Below are positions 56,385 through 63,666 of a stretch of DNA of 64,000 nt, piece after piece. The position numbers and the translations under genes were made by a program. The DNA is from Aerococcus urinaehominis (GTDB lineage Bacteria > Bacillota > Bacilli > Lactobacillales > Aerococcaceae). Where the stretch lies: positions 1,594,387 through 1,658,386 of the forward strand of contig NZ_CP014163.1 of the NCBI RefSeq assembly GCF_001543245.1, read 5' to 3'. Within the stretch, counting starts at the first letter, position 1; each line of letters opens with the position of its first letter. The notes under the pieces are model-generated. The model did not search any database. It was not told where the DNA came from and worked only from the letters and a program-made list of their open reading frames with translations.

Positions 56385-56855
56385 TTGACAAGCAAAAAAA
56401 TATTACTAGCCAGCCTGGCCCTAGTTAGCCTCGCAGCCTGCCAGCCTAACCAGGATGACCAGACAGATGAAAAGGATAATGAAGTGGCCTATGTCCAGTC
56501 TGACCAGGCAAAGGATGAGTATGAGCACGACCATGATCACGACCACGATCATGACCACGACCATGACCACGACGAAGCCCATGGCCAAGAAGTGGTGGTC
56601 AAAATCCTGGCCGACTCCTATGTATCGGCCCACGGTGATCACTTCCATACTTATTCCGGTAAGGTGCCGGCCGATGCCTTGATCAGTAAAGACCTCTTGG
56701 TGGCTGATTACAGCGATGATCAAGTGGTGAGTGACTTGGACGGCGGCCATGTGGTTAAGCAGGGGGAAGAGTATTTGGTCTACTTGGATAAAGGTCAGGA
56801 GGCTGACCAGGTCCGTGATCTGGCGGCCGAGACCAGTGACCAGGCCGAGAAATAA
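56385..56855 (+). CDS. His-rich lipoprotein with single histidine-triad (Pht-like) domain
   Basis: A 156-residue lipoprotein starting at TTG with an AGGAGG site. The signal ends in SLAAC (Cys19). Residues 48-63 are eight His-Asp pairs. A single histidine-triad motif HGDHFH (83-88, HxxHxH) is followed by TYSGKVPADALIS, which matches the start of each repeat in pneumococcal Pht proteins. Those proteins bind zinc at the surface and pass it to AdcAII; here one repeat suffices. The gene shares the transcript of the preceding metal receptor, and a strong terminator follows. The role as zinc scavenger or chaperone is inference from family and context. Confidence 0.85.
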   Translation: MTSKKILLASLALVSLAACQPNQDDQTDEKDNEVAYVQSDQAKDEYEHDHDHDHDHDHDHDHDEAHGQEVVVKILADSYVSAHGDHFHTYSGKVPADALISKDLLVADYSDDQVVSDLDGGHVVKQGEEYLVYLDKGQEADQVRDLAAETSDQAEK

Positions 56856-56871
56856 GCTCATATTTGATAAG

Positions 56872-56917
56872 ACAAAAAACTACCAGCTCAGTTGATGACT
56901 GCCTGGTAGTTTTTTGT
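56872..56917 (+). terminator. Terminator of the zinc lipoprotein operon
   Basis: ACAAAAAACTACCAG pairs with CTGGTAGTTTTTTGT, leaving a T run at the 3' side. Confidence 0.9.
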
Positions 56918-56987
56918 TTGGCCTGGATTGGGGGTTGGTTTCGCGCGGGTTCAAGGAAGGCTGCTGAGAGGAGGAGGACTGGGTGGG

Positions 56988-57253
56988 TTCACTACACTAA
57001 GTTAGGGGGAAGGAGTAGAGAATGGGGATTTTCGGCTGGAAGATCATTGGCTTAGCCAAATTCACTACCCTAATTTGGCAAGCAAGAGTAGAGAATCTCG
57101 ATTTCTTGTTGGTAGCTTCATAAGCAAGTGCGAATCACTACCCTAAATTGGCGAGAAGGAGTTGAGAATCTCGATTTTGTTGGCAGATTTAAAAGCAAGC
57201 TCGATTCACTGCACTAAATTGGCGAGAAGGAGTAGAGAATTAGTATTTTCTGT
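56988..57253. repeat. Second copy of a type B hairpin array
   Basis: Four units opening with TTCACTACMCTAA or close variants at 56988, 57061, 57134 and 57205 (71-73 bp apart), each with the GAG(T/A)AGAGAAT closing arm. They are clearly related to array B at 39212-39642, yet this array stops abruptly at the IS-end remnant at 57254. Confidence 0.85.
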
Positions 57254-57316
57254 TGTCAAGTCCACAATCTTGTGTAAATTACATTCTATAATTTACACAA
57301 GATTGTGGACTTGACA
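57254..57316. mobile_element. Palindromic remnant made of two IS256-family right ends
   Basis: The 63-bp sequence is a near-perfect palindrome. Its right 37 bp (57280-57316) equal the transposase-distal end of the four IS copies, and its left part (57254 to about 57283) is the same end in reverse. No transposase and no target duplication remain. It forms a long hairpin and marks the join between a type B and a reversed type D array. Confidence 0.9.
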
Positions 57317-57440
57317 GTGTCTTACCTTCAAAGTCAGCTATAATTAGAATTAACCAAGAATGAGCTGGGCGACCGGACCGACTCCTGCTTTCAAAGTCCG
57401 CTAAAAAGAAAATTAGCAGAGAATGAGCTGAAGATTGCAC
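57317..57440 (-). repeat. Type D hairpin units in reverse orientation
   Basis: The reverse complement reads CATTCTCTGCTAATTTTC, then TAGCGGACTTTGAAAGC, matching array D units at 53085-53958. Two units are present. From about 57440 to 57520 nothing was recognised. Confidence 0.8.
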
Positions 57441-57523
57441 GATCCGCGCGCCATGCCTTGACCAATCATGCGCGATCACCTGATACCTAATTCCGATAAC
57501 TACAAAATGTTCAGAATATTCCC

Positions 57524-57552
57524 TTGACAAGCTGCAAACAAAGTTTTATAGT
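57524..57552 (+). promoter_or_regulatory. Promoter of the aromatic amino acid operon
   Basis: Perfect TTGACA (57524-57529), a 17-bp spacer and TATAGT (57547-57552). The predicted start near 57559 gives a leader of about 340 nt before aroC. Confidence 0.8.
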
Positions 57553-57581
57553 AATCCTAACAAATTCACGAGGAGGCTATC

Positions 57582-57641
57582 ATGCTAGTCAATTGTTCGC
57601 TATCAATCCAATCAGCTTATTACTTTAGCTTTTTTAGATAG
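57582..57641 (+). CDS. Leader peptide of the aro-phe operon
   Basis: A 19-codon frame preceded by the strong site GAGGAGG at normal spacing, beginning about 23 nt after the predicted transcription start. The product is MLVNCSLSIQSAYYFSFFR, with Tyr-Tyr-Phe-Ser-Phe-Phe just before the end. The genes downstream make chorismate and phenylalanine. This is the layout of peptides that sense charged tRNA in attenuation (compare pheL of enteric bacteria). The codons TTT AGC T can pair with 57700-57707, so a ribosome stalled on them would change the RNA fold. No homologue is known to me. Confidence 0.75.
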   Translation: MLVNCSLSIQSAYYFSFFR

Positions 57642-57839
57642 TGTTTGCAGCTAGATTTAGGTGCAAACACGGCCAAACAACCGGTTTGTATCTATATAGA
57701 GCTAAAGCAATTGATGGTGGCCACCGCCAGAGCCTATGTAGATCGATATAGATCATCTAATGGGCGTCCGGCGCGAGCTTTTTTAGCAGGATATGCACAA
57801 GCTAAGACCTACATTAGATGACCTAGTGTAGGTCTTTTT
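57641..57839 (+). promoter_or_regulatory. Attenuator with competing hairpins and terminator
   Basis: After the leader peptide a 9-bp hairpin (57641-57649 with 57662-57670) is followed by several mutually exclusive pairings. They are leader codons 57623-57630 with 57700-57707; 57690-57697 with 57746-57753; a local hairpin AGATCGAT...ATCATCT at 57740-57758; and 57753-57762 (TCATCTAATG) with 57812-57821. The last invades the terminator at 57804-57839, a 14-bp stem with one wobble and five T. A GGTGGCCACCGCC stretch at 57716-57728 partly recalls the T-box core, but no stem I features are clear. Confidence 0.65.
57804..57839 (+). terminator. Attenuator terminator before aroC
   Basis: AAGACCTACATTAG pairs with CTAGTGTAGGTCTT around a 5-nt loop, followed by TTTTT. 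It lies 60 bp before the aroC start, so it must be bypassed for expression of the operon. Confidence 0.85.
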
Positions 57840-57899
57840 GCGTTCCAACCCATCGTGAATCTGATCCAACTGCTTGTTTAATTAGAAAAGGAGTCTTAT

Positions 57900-59105
57900 A
57901 TGCTACGTTTTATTACTGCCGGTGAGTCCCATGGCCCGGCCTTGACCACGATTATTGAAGGCCTGCCTGCCAACATGCCCCTGGATATTGATGCCATTAA
58001 TGCCAACCTGGCCCGCCGCCAGCAGGGTTACGGTCGGGGGAACCGGATGAAGATTGAAACCGACCAGATTACGGTTACTTCTGGTCTCCGCCACGGTCTG
58101 ACTTTGGGCTCACCGCTGACTTTAACCCTGGAGAACAAGGACTACAGGAACTGGGCCAAGGTCATGGATCCAGCCCCGGTTGCGGACAAGGTCAAGCAGC
58201 AACGAACTGTCCACCATCCGCGTCCTGGCCACGCTGATTTAGTCGGCGGTCTTAAATACGGCTTTAAGGACCTCCGTAATGTGCTGGAGCGGTCATCCGC
58301 CCGGGAGACGACCATGCGGGTGGCCCTGGGTTCAGTGATGGAACAGCTGCTCCAGCATCTAGACATCGACGTGATTGGTTATGTGGCAGCCCTGGGCGGT
58401 ATCCATGGTGAGGTCAACCCAGCTGACTACCAGCCCGACCAGTTGCGCGACATCATCGACCAGTCAGAAGTCAAGATGATCGACCCGGACAAGGCCCAAG
58501 CAATTAAAGACCGGATCGACCAGGCCAAGCGTGATGGCGATACCCTAGGCGGGATTGTTGAAGTCCGGGCCTACAATGTGCCGGCCGGCCTGGGCTCCTA
58601 TGTCCAGTGGGACCGCAAGCTGGATGGTCGTCTGGCTCAAGCCATGGTGTCGATCAATGCCTTCAAGGGGGTGGAATTCGGCGATGGCTTTAAGGTGGCT
58701 GACCGGCCGGGGTCGCAAGTGATGGATGAGATTGCCTATGCGGCTGACCGCGGCTTCTACCACAAGTCCGACCACCTGGGCGGGATTGAGGGCGGCATGT
58801 CCAACGGCGATACCATTATTGTCCGCGGGGTGAAAAAGCCAATCCCGACCCTCTACAAGCCGCTGGATTCCGTCAATATTTATTCTAAAGAAGTCTACCA
58901 GGCCAATATCGAGCGGTCTGACACCACGGCGGTGCCAGCTGCGACCATTATTGCCCAAACCGTGGTGGCCACCGAATTGGCCCAGGCTGTCCTGGAAAAA
59001 TTCCCCCATGATAACTTCAATGACCTCAAGGCCGCAGTCGCCGACTACCGGGCCGACCTCAAGGATCCAGCCATCTGGCAATCGGCAGACCAAGCAGGCA
59101 AATAG
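57900..59105 (+). CDS. aroC: Chorismate synthase
   Basis: Converts 5-enolpyruvylshikimate 3-phosphate to chorismate using reduced FMN, the last step of the shikimate pathway. The 401-residue protein begins MLRFITAGESHG with the first signature. GYGRGNRMKIE (about 42-52), the HHPRPGHADLVGGLKYGF region and RSSARETTMRVA for FMN and substrate phosphate binding follow. It is the first structural gene after the attenuator, with an AAAAGGAG site, and aroA follows 18 bp later. Confidence 0.96.
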   Translation: MLRFITAGESHGPALTTIIEGLPANMPLDIDAINANLARRQQGYGRGNRMKIETDQITVTSGLRHGLTLGSPLTLTLENKDYRNWAKVMDPAPVADKVKQQRTVHHPRPGHADLVGGLKYGFKDLRNVLERSSARETTMRVALGSVMEQLLQHLDIDVIGYVAALGGIHGEVNPADYQPDQLRDIIDQSEVKMIDPDKAQAIKDRIDQAKRDGDTLGGIVEVRAYNVPAGLGSYVQWDRKLDGRLAQAMVSINAFKGVEFGDGFKVADRPGSQVMDEIAYAADRGFYHKSDHLGGIEGGMSNGDTIIVRGVKKPIPTLYKPLDSVNIYSKEVYQANIERSDTTAVPAATIIAQTVVATELAQAVLEKFPHDNFNDLKAAVADYRADLKDPAIWQSADQAGK

Positions 59106-59123
59106 CTTTAGGAGGGACCACGG

Positions 59124-60407
59124 ATGAAACAATTATTAACCAATTCGACGGGCCTGACCGGGACCATCCAAGTGCCCGGCGACAAGTCCATATCCCACCG
59201 GGCGGTCATGTTTGGCGCCCTGGCCCAGGGTGAGACGCGGGTGACCGGCTTCCTCAAGGCCGACGACTGCCTGTCCACCATCAGTATTTTCCGCCAGCTA
59301 GGTGTCGATATCCAGGTGACTGACGACCTGGTGACCATTAAAGGCCGGGGCCTGGCTGGCTTGACTGCCCCGACTGGCCCCCTTGATTGCGGCAACTCCG
59401 GCACCACCATGCGGCTCATGTCCGGAATTTTAGCCGGGGCTGACTTTGACAGCCAGCTGGTGGGGGACGCCTCCCTGTCCAAGCGGCCCATGACCCGGGT
59501 GCCTAAACCCTTGTCCCTCATGGGGGGTGTGGTGCAAGGTCAGGGCGACAAGAACCTGCCGCCTTTAAAGATTACTGGTGGCCAAGACCTCACCGCCATC
59601 CACTATGACATGCCCGTGGCTTCAGCCCAGGTCAAGTCAGCCATCCTGCTGGCCGGCCTCCAAGCTGAGGGCGAGACGGTCCTAGTGGAAAAAGAACGGT
59701 CGCGCGACCACACCGAACGCATGCTGGCCCAGTTTGGCGTCGACCTAGACGTTGACGGCAAGATCATTAAAATTAAGGGCGGCCAGTCCTTGACGGCGAC
59801 CGACATCGCCGTGCCGGGTGATATTTCGTCAGCCGCCTTCTTTATCGCTGCGGCCTTGATCATTCCGGGCTCAGACTTGACCCTGACCAATGTTGGCACC
59901 AACCCGACCCGGGCCGGCATCCTAGCAGTGGCCCAGGCCATGGGCGGCCAGGTGGACATTGACTACCTGGATGAGGATCACCTGCGCGCCGACATCCGCG
60001 TCCGGGCCAGCCAGCTCCAGGGCATTGAAATCGCCGGCGACATCATCCCAACCCTGATCGACGAGCTACCGATTATCGCCCTCATGGCCAGCCAGGCCCA
60101 GGGACAGACTGTTATCCGCAACGCCGAAGAGCTCCGCGTCAAAGAAACCGACCGGATTGAAGCCGTCGTGACCGAACTCAGTAAATTAGGCGTCGATATT
60201 ACAGGGACGCCGGACGGCATGATTATTGAAGGCCCTTGCCAGCTTAAGGCAGCCGACCTGGACTCCTACCACGACCACCGCATCGGTATGATGGCCCAGA
60301 TCGCCGCCCTCTTGGTCAAGTCAGGGGAGGTTAACCTGGCCGAGGCCGACTGCGTATCGATTTCCTATCCCGACTTTTATCGGGAAGTTGAGCGGCTGAA
60401 CGACTAA
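59124..60407 (+). CDS. aroA: 3-phosphoshikimate 1-carboxyvinyltransferase (EPSP synthase)
   Basis: Joins shikimate 3-phosphate with phosphoenolpyruvate. The 427-residue protein shows PGDKSISHRAVMFGALA (18-34), LDCGNSGTTMRLMSG (phosphoenolpyruvate site, near 90-104), the DASLSKRPMTRV segment and ELRVKETDRI near 342-351, all conserved. It lies between aroC and aroK, as usual in Lactobacillales. The 209 bp before aroK hold hairpins. Confidence 0.96.
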   Translation: MKQLLTNSTGLTGTIQVPGDKSISHRAVMFGALAQGETRVTGFLKADDCLSTISIFRQLGVDIQVTDDLVTIKGRGLAGLTAPTGPLDCGNSGTTMRLMSGILAGADFDSQLVGDASLSKRPMTRVPKPLSLMGGVVQGQGDKNLPPLKITGGQDLTAIHYDMPVASAQVKSAILLAGLQAEGETVLVEKERSRDHTERMLAQFGVDLDVDGKIIKIKGGQSLTATDIAVPGDISSAAFFIAAALIIPGSDLTLTNVGTNPTRAGILAVAQAMGGQVDIDYLDEDHLRADIRVRASQLQGIEIAGDIIPTLIDELPIIALMASQAQGQTVIRNAEELRVKETDRIEAVVTELSKLGVDITGTPDGMIIEGPCQLKAADLDSYHDHRIGMMAQIAALLVKSGEVNLAEADCVSISYPDFYREVERLND

Positions 60408-60616
60408 AGGACTAGGGGGCGCATTTAACCAGCGGTCTTAGGAGCGGGTAAAGTGCCTTAATGGTTGAGTTAAGGAAGATTAGCCCCCTCTAACTCCTAA
60501 CCTGCTGCGAAATACCCTAATGGTTCTGTTAAGTCAGTGACCAAGCTAGCTCTATCCACTAGGATGGGAAACCATTGAAACAAGCCCAAACGCATGATTA
60601 GAAAGAAGGAAAGTCC
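60408..60616 (+). repeat. Hairpin-bearing spacer inside the aro operon
   Basis: The gap between aroA and aroK holds AGGGGGC (60414-60420) complementary to GCCCCCT (60483-60489), enclosing the small hairpin CCTTAA...TTAAGG (60456-60475). A second TAATGGTTCTGTTAAG copy lies near 60520-60540. The TTAA-based stem recalls the arrays elsewhere in the window. No T run follows, so it is not a standard terminator and may affect mRNA stability or processing. Confidence 0.55.
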
Positions 60617-61135
60617 ATGTCTATTTATCTCATCGGCTTCATGGGGGCTGGCAAGACCACGGTCGGCCGCATCCTGGCTGACCGGCTCAACCAGCCTTTT
60701 GTTGACCTGGATGATTATATTGCCGACCAGGCCGGCCTCAGTGTCCCGGAAATTTTTGAACAATTTGGTGAAGGCCACTTCCGCCAACTAGAACTTCAGG
60801 CCATTCAAGCTAGCCTGGACCAGCCGGGGGTGATTGCGACGGGGGGCGGCTGTGTGGAGACGCCGGCGGTTTGCCAGCTACTCAGTCAGGCCGACCGGGT
60901 TTATTATCTCCAGGCTGACTTTGATGCCCTCTACCAGCGCATTCAACAGGATACTGAAACCATCCGCCCCTTGGCCCAACCTGGTCAGGAGGCGGCGACC
61001 AAGGCCCGCTACCTGGCCCGGCAAGCGCGCTACCAAGAAGCGGGCGGCCAAACCATCAATACTGACCTGATGACACCCGACCAGGTGGCCGAGTGGATTA
61101 TCAATGATTTAGAAAGAAGGGACCACCATGGCTGA
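60617..61135 (+). CDS. aroK: Shikimate kinase
   Basis: Phosphorylates shikimate with ATP. The 172-residue P-loop protein has GFMGAGKTTVGRILADRL (6-23, Walker A), the shikimate-binding VDLDDYI and GGGCVE, and RPL in the lid region. An AAGAAGGAAAG site precedes the ATG. It overlaps the following transporter gene by 8 bp. Confidence 0.94.
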   Translation: MSIYLIGFMGAGKTTVGRILADRLNQPFVDLDDYIADQAGLSVPEIFEQFGEGHFRQLELQAIQASLDQPGVIATGGGCVETPAVCQLLSQADRVYYLQADFDALYQRIQQDTETIRPLAQPGQEAATKARYLARQARYQEAGGQTINTDLMTPDQVAEWIINDLERRDHHG

Positions 61136-62441
61136 TATGCCGATGACTGCCCAAGTGGCAACAGATGAAGCGATTAAAATGACTAGTAAACGTTATGCCC
61201 CAACCGCCCTGGGCATCTATATGAACTACCTGATCCACGGTATGGGCGTGATTATGATTTCCCAACACCAAGAGGTCCTCATGGCCCAGTGGGGGACTGA
61301 CCTGATGGGGATTTCCTCAGTGATTTCCATGCTGGGGATTGGCCGCCTGATTGCCATTGTGGCGTCCGGTCCCTTGTCGGACAAGTTCGGCCGCCGTCCA
61401 TTTATCAAGCTGGGCATGGCCATCTACCTGATTTTCTTCCTAGGCATCCTTTTGACCACCAATATCCATGTCGCCATGGCCTGTGCAGTGGTGGCGGGGC
61501 TGGCCAACTCCTGCCTGGATTCGGGTTCCTATCCGGCCCTGATGGAGGCCTTCCCCTTGCGTGCTGGTACGGCTAATGTGTTGATCAAAGCCTTTGTCCA
61601 AATTGGCCAATTTATTTTGCCCTTTATGATTTCATTATTAGTGGCCCTGGACATGTGGTTTGGCTGGACCTTTATCCTGGTCATGCTGGCCCTGGTGGTC
61701 AACATGGTTTACCTGTCCCGCCAGCCCTTCCCGGATGAGGACATGAAGGCCCTTGCCCAGGCCCAAAAAGCCCAGCAGGCCGACAGTGACCTAGCCAATC
61801 CTGACGCGGACGACGAGGTGGCGATTAAAGTCATCAACCCCATCAAGCACAAGGCCCAACCCAAAATGTGGTTGGAGGGGACGGCCTTTATCCTCTATGG
61901 TTTCGTCTCCCAAGCGACCTTCTATGTGGTCTCCCAGTACATCAATACTTATGGTCAGGCCACGGCCGGTCTGTCCACCAGTCAAGCCAACCAGCTCCTG
62001 TCCTACTACTCAATTGGGTCTGTCCTCTGTGTGGCGGTTTCCGCCTGGCTAGCCAGCCGGGTCCGGACGGTCAACCTGGTCTTGGTCTACACCTTTGCTT
62101 CAGCCATCGCCATTTTCCTGATGTGGCAGTGGCCAACGCCAACCATCCTGAGAATCGGCAGCTTCCTAGTTGGCTTCTTCGCTGCGGGCGGTGTCATGCA
62201 GCTGGGTCTGACGGTTATGGGCCAAATGCTACCGGTCGGTAAGGGAGCCATTACCTCAGTCTTCTATACCTTTGGCTCAATTGCTTCCTTTACCATGCCC
62301 ATGATCGCTGGCTACCTGGCCCAGCACCATGTGGCCTGGATCATGGCCCTGAATTTTTGGATTGCCGTGCTGGGCTTTGTCCTGGCCCTGATTATCTTTA
62401 TTCGTTACTACCAAATTATCGACACCGACCGGGCTAACTAG
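61128..62441 (+). CDS. MFS transporter in the aromatic amino acid operon
   Basis: A 437-residue major facilitator with 12 predicted TM segments and a hydrophilic central loop (about 205-245, rich in Asp, Gln and Lys). The MFS loop motif is seen as SGPLSDKFGRRPFIKLG (about 84-100). It starts within aroK (ATG 61128 before the stop at 61133-61135) and precedes pheA, so it is regulated with Phe synthesis. It could take up shikimate, quinate or an aromatic amino acid, or export one. The substrate is not readable from sequence. Confidence 0.85.
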   Translation: MADMPMTAQVATDEAIKMTSKRYAPTALGIYMNYLIHGMGVIMISQHQEVLMAQWGTDLMGISSVISMLGIGRLIAIVASGPLSDKFGRRPFIKLGMAIYLIFFLGILLTTNIHVAMACAVVAGLANSCLDSGSYPALMEAFPLRAGTANVLIKAFVQIGQFILPFMISLLVALDMWFGWTFILVMLALVVNMVYLSRQPFPDEDMKALAQAQKAQQADSDLANPDADDEVAIKVINPIKHKAQPKMWLEGTAFILYGFVSQATFYVVSQYINTYGQATAGLSTSQANQLLSYYSIGSVLCVAVSAWLASRVRTVNLVLVYTFASAIAIFLMWQWPTPTILRIGSFLVGFFAAGGVMQLGLTVMGQMLPVGKGAITSVFYTFGSIASFTMPMIAGYLAQHHVAWIMALNFWIAVLGFVLALIIFIRYYQIIDTDRAN

Positions 62442-62491
62442 AACCGGTTGGCGGCTGATAAAGTTAGCCTGTATTTAGAGAGGATTCCCCC

Positions 62492-63385
62492 ATGAAAATT
62501 GCTTACCAAGGCATTCCCGGCTCTTACAGCCATGCCAGCCTCATTGACTATTTGAAAATCAACCAGATTCCCCAAAAGCAGGTCGACATGGTCACCTACA
62601 CCGATTTTGCCGTCATGGTGGCTGACCTGGTTCAAGGCCACGTGGACCGGGCCGTTATGCCGGTGGAAAATTCGACCACTGGCCTGATCACCCGGACCCT
62701 GGACCACTTCCGCTACCAGCCGGTCTGCGCCATCCAGGAGCTCTACCAGCCGGTCCAGCACACCCTGTGGGGCCTGCCCGGCGCCCAAATCGCTGACTTA
62801 GAAGTGGTCTACTCCCACCCGGAAGCCCTGTCCCAGTGCCAGTCCTTCTTCGCCGCCTATCCCCATATCAAGGCTGAAGAATACCACGATACGGCCGGGG
62901 CAGCCCGCTTTGTCAGCCAATCTGGTAACCCTAAATATGGGGCCCTGTCCTCAGCTACGGCTGGCGCCCTCTACGGCTTAACCAGCCTCCAAGATAAGAT
63001 CCAGTCGGAAACCACCAATATGACCCGGTTCTTTGTCATGGAAAGGCTGGCCGTGCCCAAAGCCGGGCTAGGGGCCGTCCTCAACCGCTGGCGGCGGGAG
63101 CGCGTCCAAGCCAGCCGGCTCATGCTTTACGTGGAAACCCGCCACGAGCCCGGCGCCTTGGCCAAGCTATTAGATGTTTTCCAGCTCTTCGACTGTAACC
63201 TCAACGGCCTGGACGCCCGGCCGATTAAAGACAAGCCCTTCAACTATGGCTTCTTTATCGAAGTGGATACGGCTGGCCTGGCCCTGGACCGGCAAGTCTT
63301 CTGGCAGACCCTGGAGTATGCCGCGGCCTATGTCCAACTCATCGGCTGCTACCAGGCCCAAGAAGTCTTGGTTGATTACCTGTAA
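62492..63385 (+). CDS. pheA: Prephenate dehydratase
   Basis: Converts prephenate to phenylpyruvate, the branch step to phenylalanine. The 297-residue protein has the catalytic domain (GIPGSYSHAS at about 7-16, MPVENSTTGLI near 55-65, the essential TRF in NMTRFFVM near 170). A C-terminal ACT domain (about 205-297) follows, with PGALAKLLDVFQLFDCNL and DARP in place of the usual ESRP for phenylalanine feedback. No chorismate mutase domain is fused. It is the last recognisable gene of the operon. Confidence 0.94.
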   Translation: MKIAYQGIPGSYSHASLIDYLKINQIPQKQVDMVTYTDFAVMVADLVQGHVDRAVMPVENSTTGLITRTLDHFRYQPVCAIQELYQPVQHTLWGLPGAQIADLEVVYSHPEALSQCQSFFAAYPHIKAEEYHDTAGAARFVSQSGNPKYGALSSATAGALYGLTSLQDKIQSETTNMTRFFVMERLAVPKAGLGAVLNRWRRERVQASRLMLYVETRHEPGALAKLLDVFQLFDCNLNGLDARPIKDKPFNYGFFIEVDTAGLALDRQVFWQTLEYAAAYVQLIGCYQAQEVLVDYL

Positions 63386-63666
63386 TTTAAAAAGATTAGG
63401 TTTACATCATTTAATTTATTCGTTCGATATTCTTTCGAAAAATTGTATAATCTCCAGGGGTAATAGGTTAGAAGCTTGATTTAACAAGCTTTATCTTAAA
63501 TTTTATTCGTGCGTTAATCTTTTCAAGAACTCTTTTCTTATTAATAGATGTTAGGGAATTAGTGTAAAATAATAGAGAAACATAGAAGTACTCAACAATT
63601 ATTTCTCGTTGTTATCAGTGTACGGACTCAATGGATTGATACGATAAATGCAAGTGGAGGGAAAAT
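63386..63666. other. Intergenic region after pheA
   Basis: AT-rich, no gene. AAGCTTG (63472-63478) and CAAGCTT (63485-63491) form a 7-bp hairpin with a T-rich tail, the only terminator candidate for the operon. TAAAAT near 63564 could be the -10 of the next gene. The base composition change suggests that another transferred segment begins here. Confidence 0.45.

Noticed and set aside
56421-56861. A 146-codon hydrophobic minus-strand frame opposite the His-rich lipoprotein
   Set aside because: It is the antisense of the His-Asp repeat (giving Val/Met runs) and has no ribosome site. The plus-strand lipoprotein is clearly the real gene.
57714-57728. T-box core in the aro leader
   Set aside because: ATGGTGGCCACCGCC resembles the T-box sequence but has an extra base and is itself a palindrome, no complementary antiterminator arm was found at the expected place, and stem I motifs were not recognised. 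It is kept only as a rival model to the leader peptide.
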